From: Deltaproteobacteria bacterium
Lineage (GTDB): Bacteria; Chloroflexota; Dehalococcoidia; Dehalococcoidales; BS750m-G39
Direction: 5' to 3'
DNA length: 13,708 bases
Assembly (NCBI GenBank): GCA_013202445.1
Contig: JABMRW010000058.1
Coordinates: forward strand, 1-13,708
Shown here: positions 13,611 through 13,708 of the stretch, piece after piece
Layout: the number at the start of each line of letters is the position of its first letter
How positions within the stretch are numbered: the stretch's first letter is position 1
Notes under the pieces: model-generated
Told to the model about the DNA's origin: nothing
What the model saw: only the letters and a program-made list of their open reading frames with translations
Database searches by the model: none
Translations under genes and position numbers: made by a program

Positions 13611-13708
13611 CTTCCCAAACCCACCCGCCCAAAAAGGCTCCGCCTCTTTTCATCTCTTAACCCCACCCCCCAAGAAGTAATTGATAGAAGTATCACTTCT
13701 ATAGGGTG
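13611..13708. repeat. Right partial copy of the MITE-like repeat element
   Basis: Positions 13611-13650 hold a G-quadruplex and hairpin in inverted orientation relative to the left copy's distal end. The block 13652-13708 then repeats 2-61, with the same CTCTTAA and C-rich start. Its central ATAGAAGT-ATC-ACTTCTAT (13684-13702) is a perfect 8-base inverted repeat with a 3-base loop. The element runs off the window end. The differences from the left copy exclude that both ends are one circularised copy. Confidence 0.6.
13614..13630 (-). other. G-quadruplex motif on the minus strand
   Basis: Read on the minus strand, GGGCGGGTGGGTTTGGG has four G3 runs with loops of 1, 1 and 3 bases. It follows an 8-base-pair hairpin with a GGA triloop (13631-13649, one G-U pair), the same order as hairpin plus G-quadruplex at 140-172 on the plus strand. 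It lies about 40 bases upstream of the preferred start of the small membrane protein. Confidence 0.7.

Noticed and set aside
1..13708. Circular molecule with overlapping ends
   Set aside because: The repeated blocks at the two ends differ at several positions and by an indel, and their flanking parts are in different arrangement, so they are separate copies.
13573..13708. A SAM or SAH riboswitch controlling ahcY-metK
   Set aside because: The sequence upstream of the operon is repeat element and homopolymer runs; I could not find a riboswitch core or a clear promoter.

Overview
The window is a compact bacterial segment, roughly 58-60% G+C in the core genes by hand count of sample lines. It carries eight well-recognised housekeeping or redox genes, one probable accessory HEPN-family gene and one small membrane-protein gene. 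No rRNA, tRNA, CRISPR array or transposase is visible. The gene complement (a PurL with two fused PurS-like domains, a TrpB2-type enzyme, a short S-adenosylhomocysteinase, a HydB-like NADH-oxidising flavoprotein) and the short C/G-rich hairpin repeats between genes suggest an anaerobic Chloroflexota, perhaps Dehalococcoidia. That is an inference: no marker gene settles it.

Layout. Positions 1-351 hold no gene. They contain part of an AT/GC-patchy repeat element (1-175), ending in a hairpin and a perfect G-quadruplex motif, followed by a promoter with an inverted repeat. purL and purQ (352-3975, +) follow as a tight pair for the FGAM synthase step of purine synthesis and end at a strong bidirectional terminator (3992-4023). 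Convergent to them is a TrpB2-type tryptophan synthase beta chain (4041-5420, -). A 176-base divergent region (5421-5596) carries a good promoter for each direction. The + side drives nuoE-nuoF-nuoG-like (5597-8663), joined by GTGA and ATGA start/stop overlaps. These encode an NADH-oxidising, iron-sulfur-rich diaphorase module with no catalytic hydrogenase, formate dehydrogenase or other partner in view.

From 8660 to 13572 all genes are on the minus strand. In transcription order they are: a small two-helix membrane protein, ahcY, metK, a low-G+C gene for a HEPN (AbiU2-like) protein, and a phosphoglucomutase/phosphomannomutase. ahcY and metK make and recycle the methyl donor cycle (SAM synthesis, SAH removal). 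The HEPN gene starts 18 bases after metK and looks like a transferred accessory gene. The gap before the phosphohexomutase gene contains two strong hairpins.

The most unusual structural signal is that both ends of the window lie inside copies of one repeat family. The block at 2-61 matches 13652-13708 in the same orientation, including 17 identical bases around a short palindrome. The outer part of the right copy (13611-13650) is an inverted relative of the distal part of the left copy (about 128-175); each carries a triloop hairpin followed by a G-quadruplex motif. Together they imply a roughly 215-220 base MITE-like element with imperfect terminal inverted repeats, cut at each end of the window. 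This looks like a whole contig whose assembly broke in repeats.
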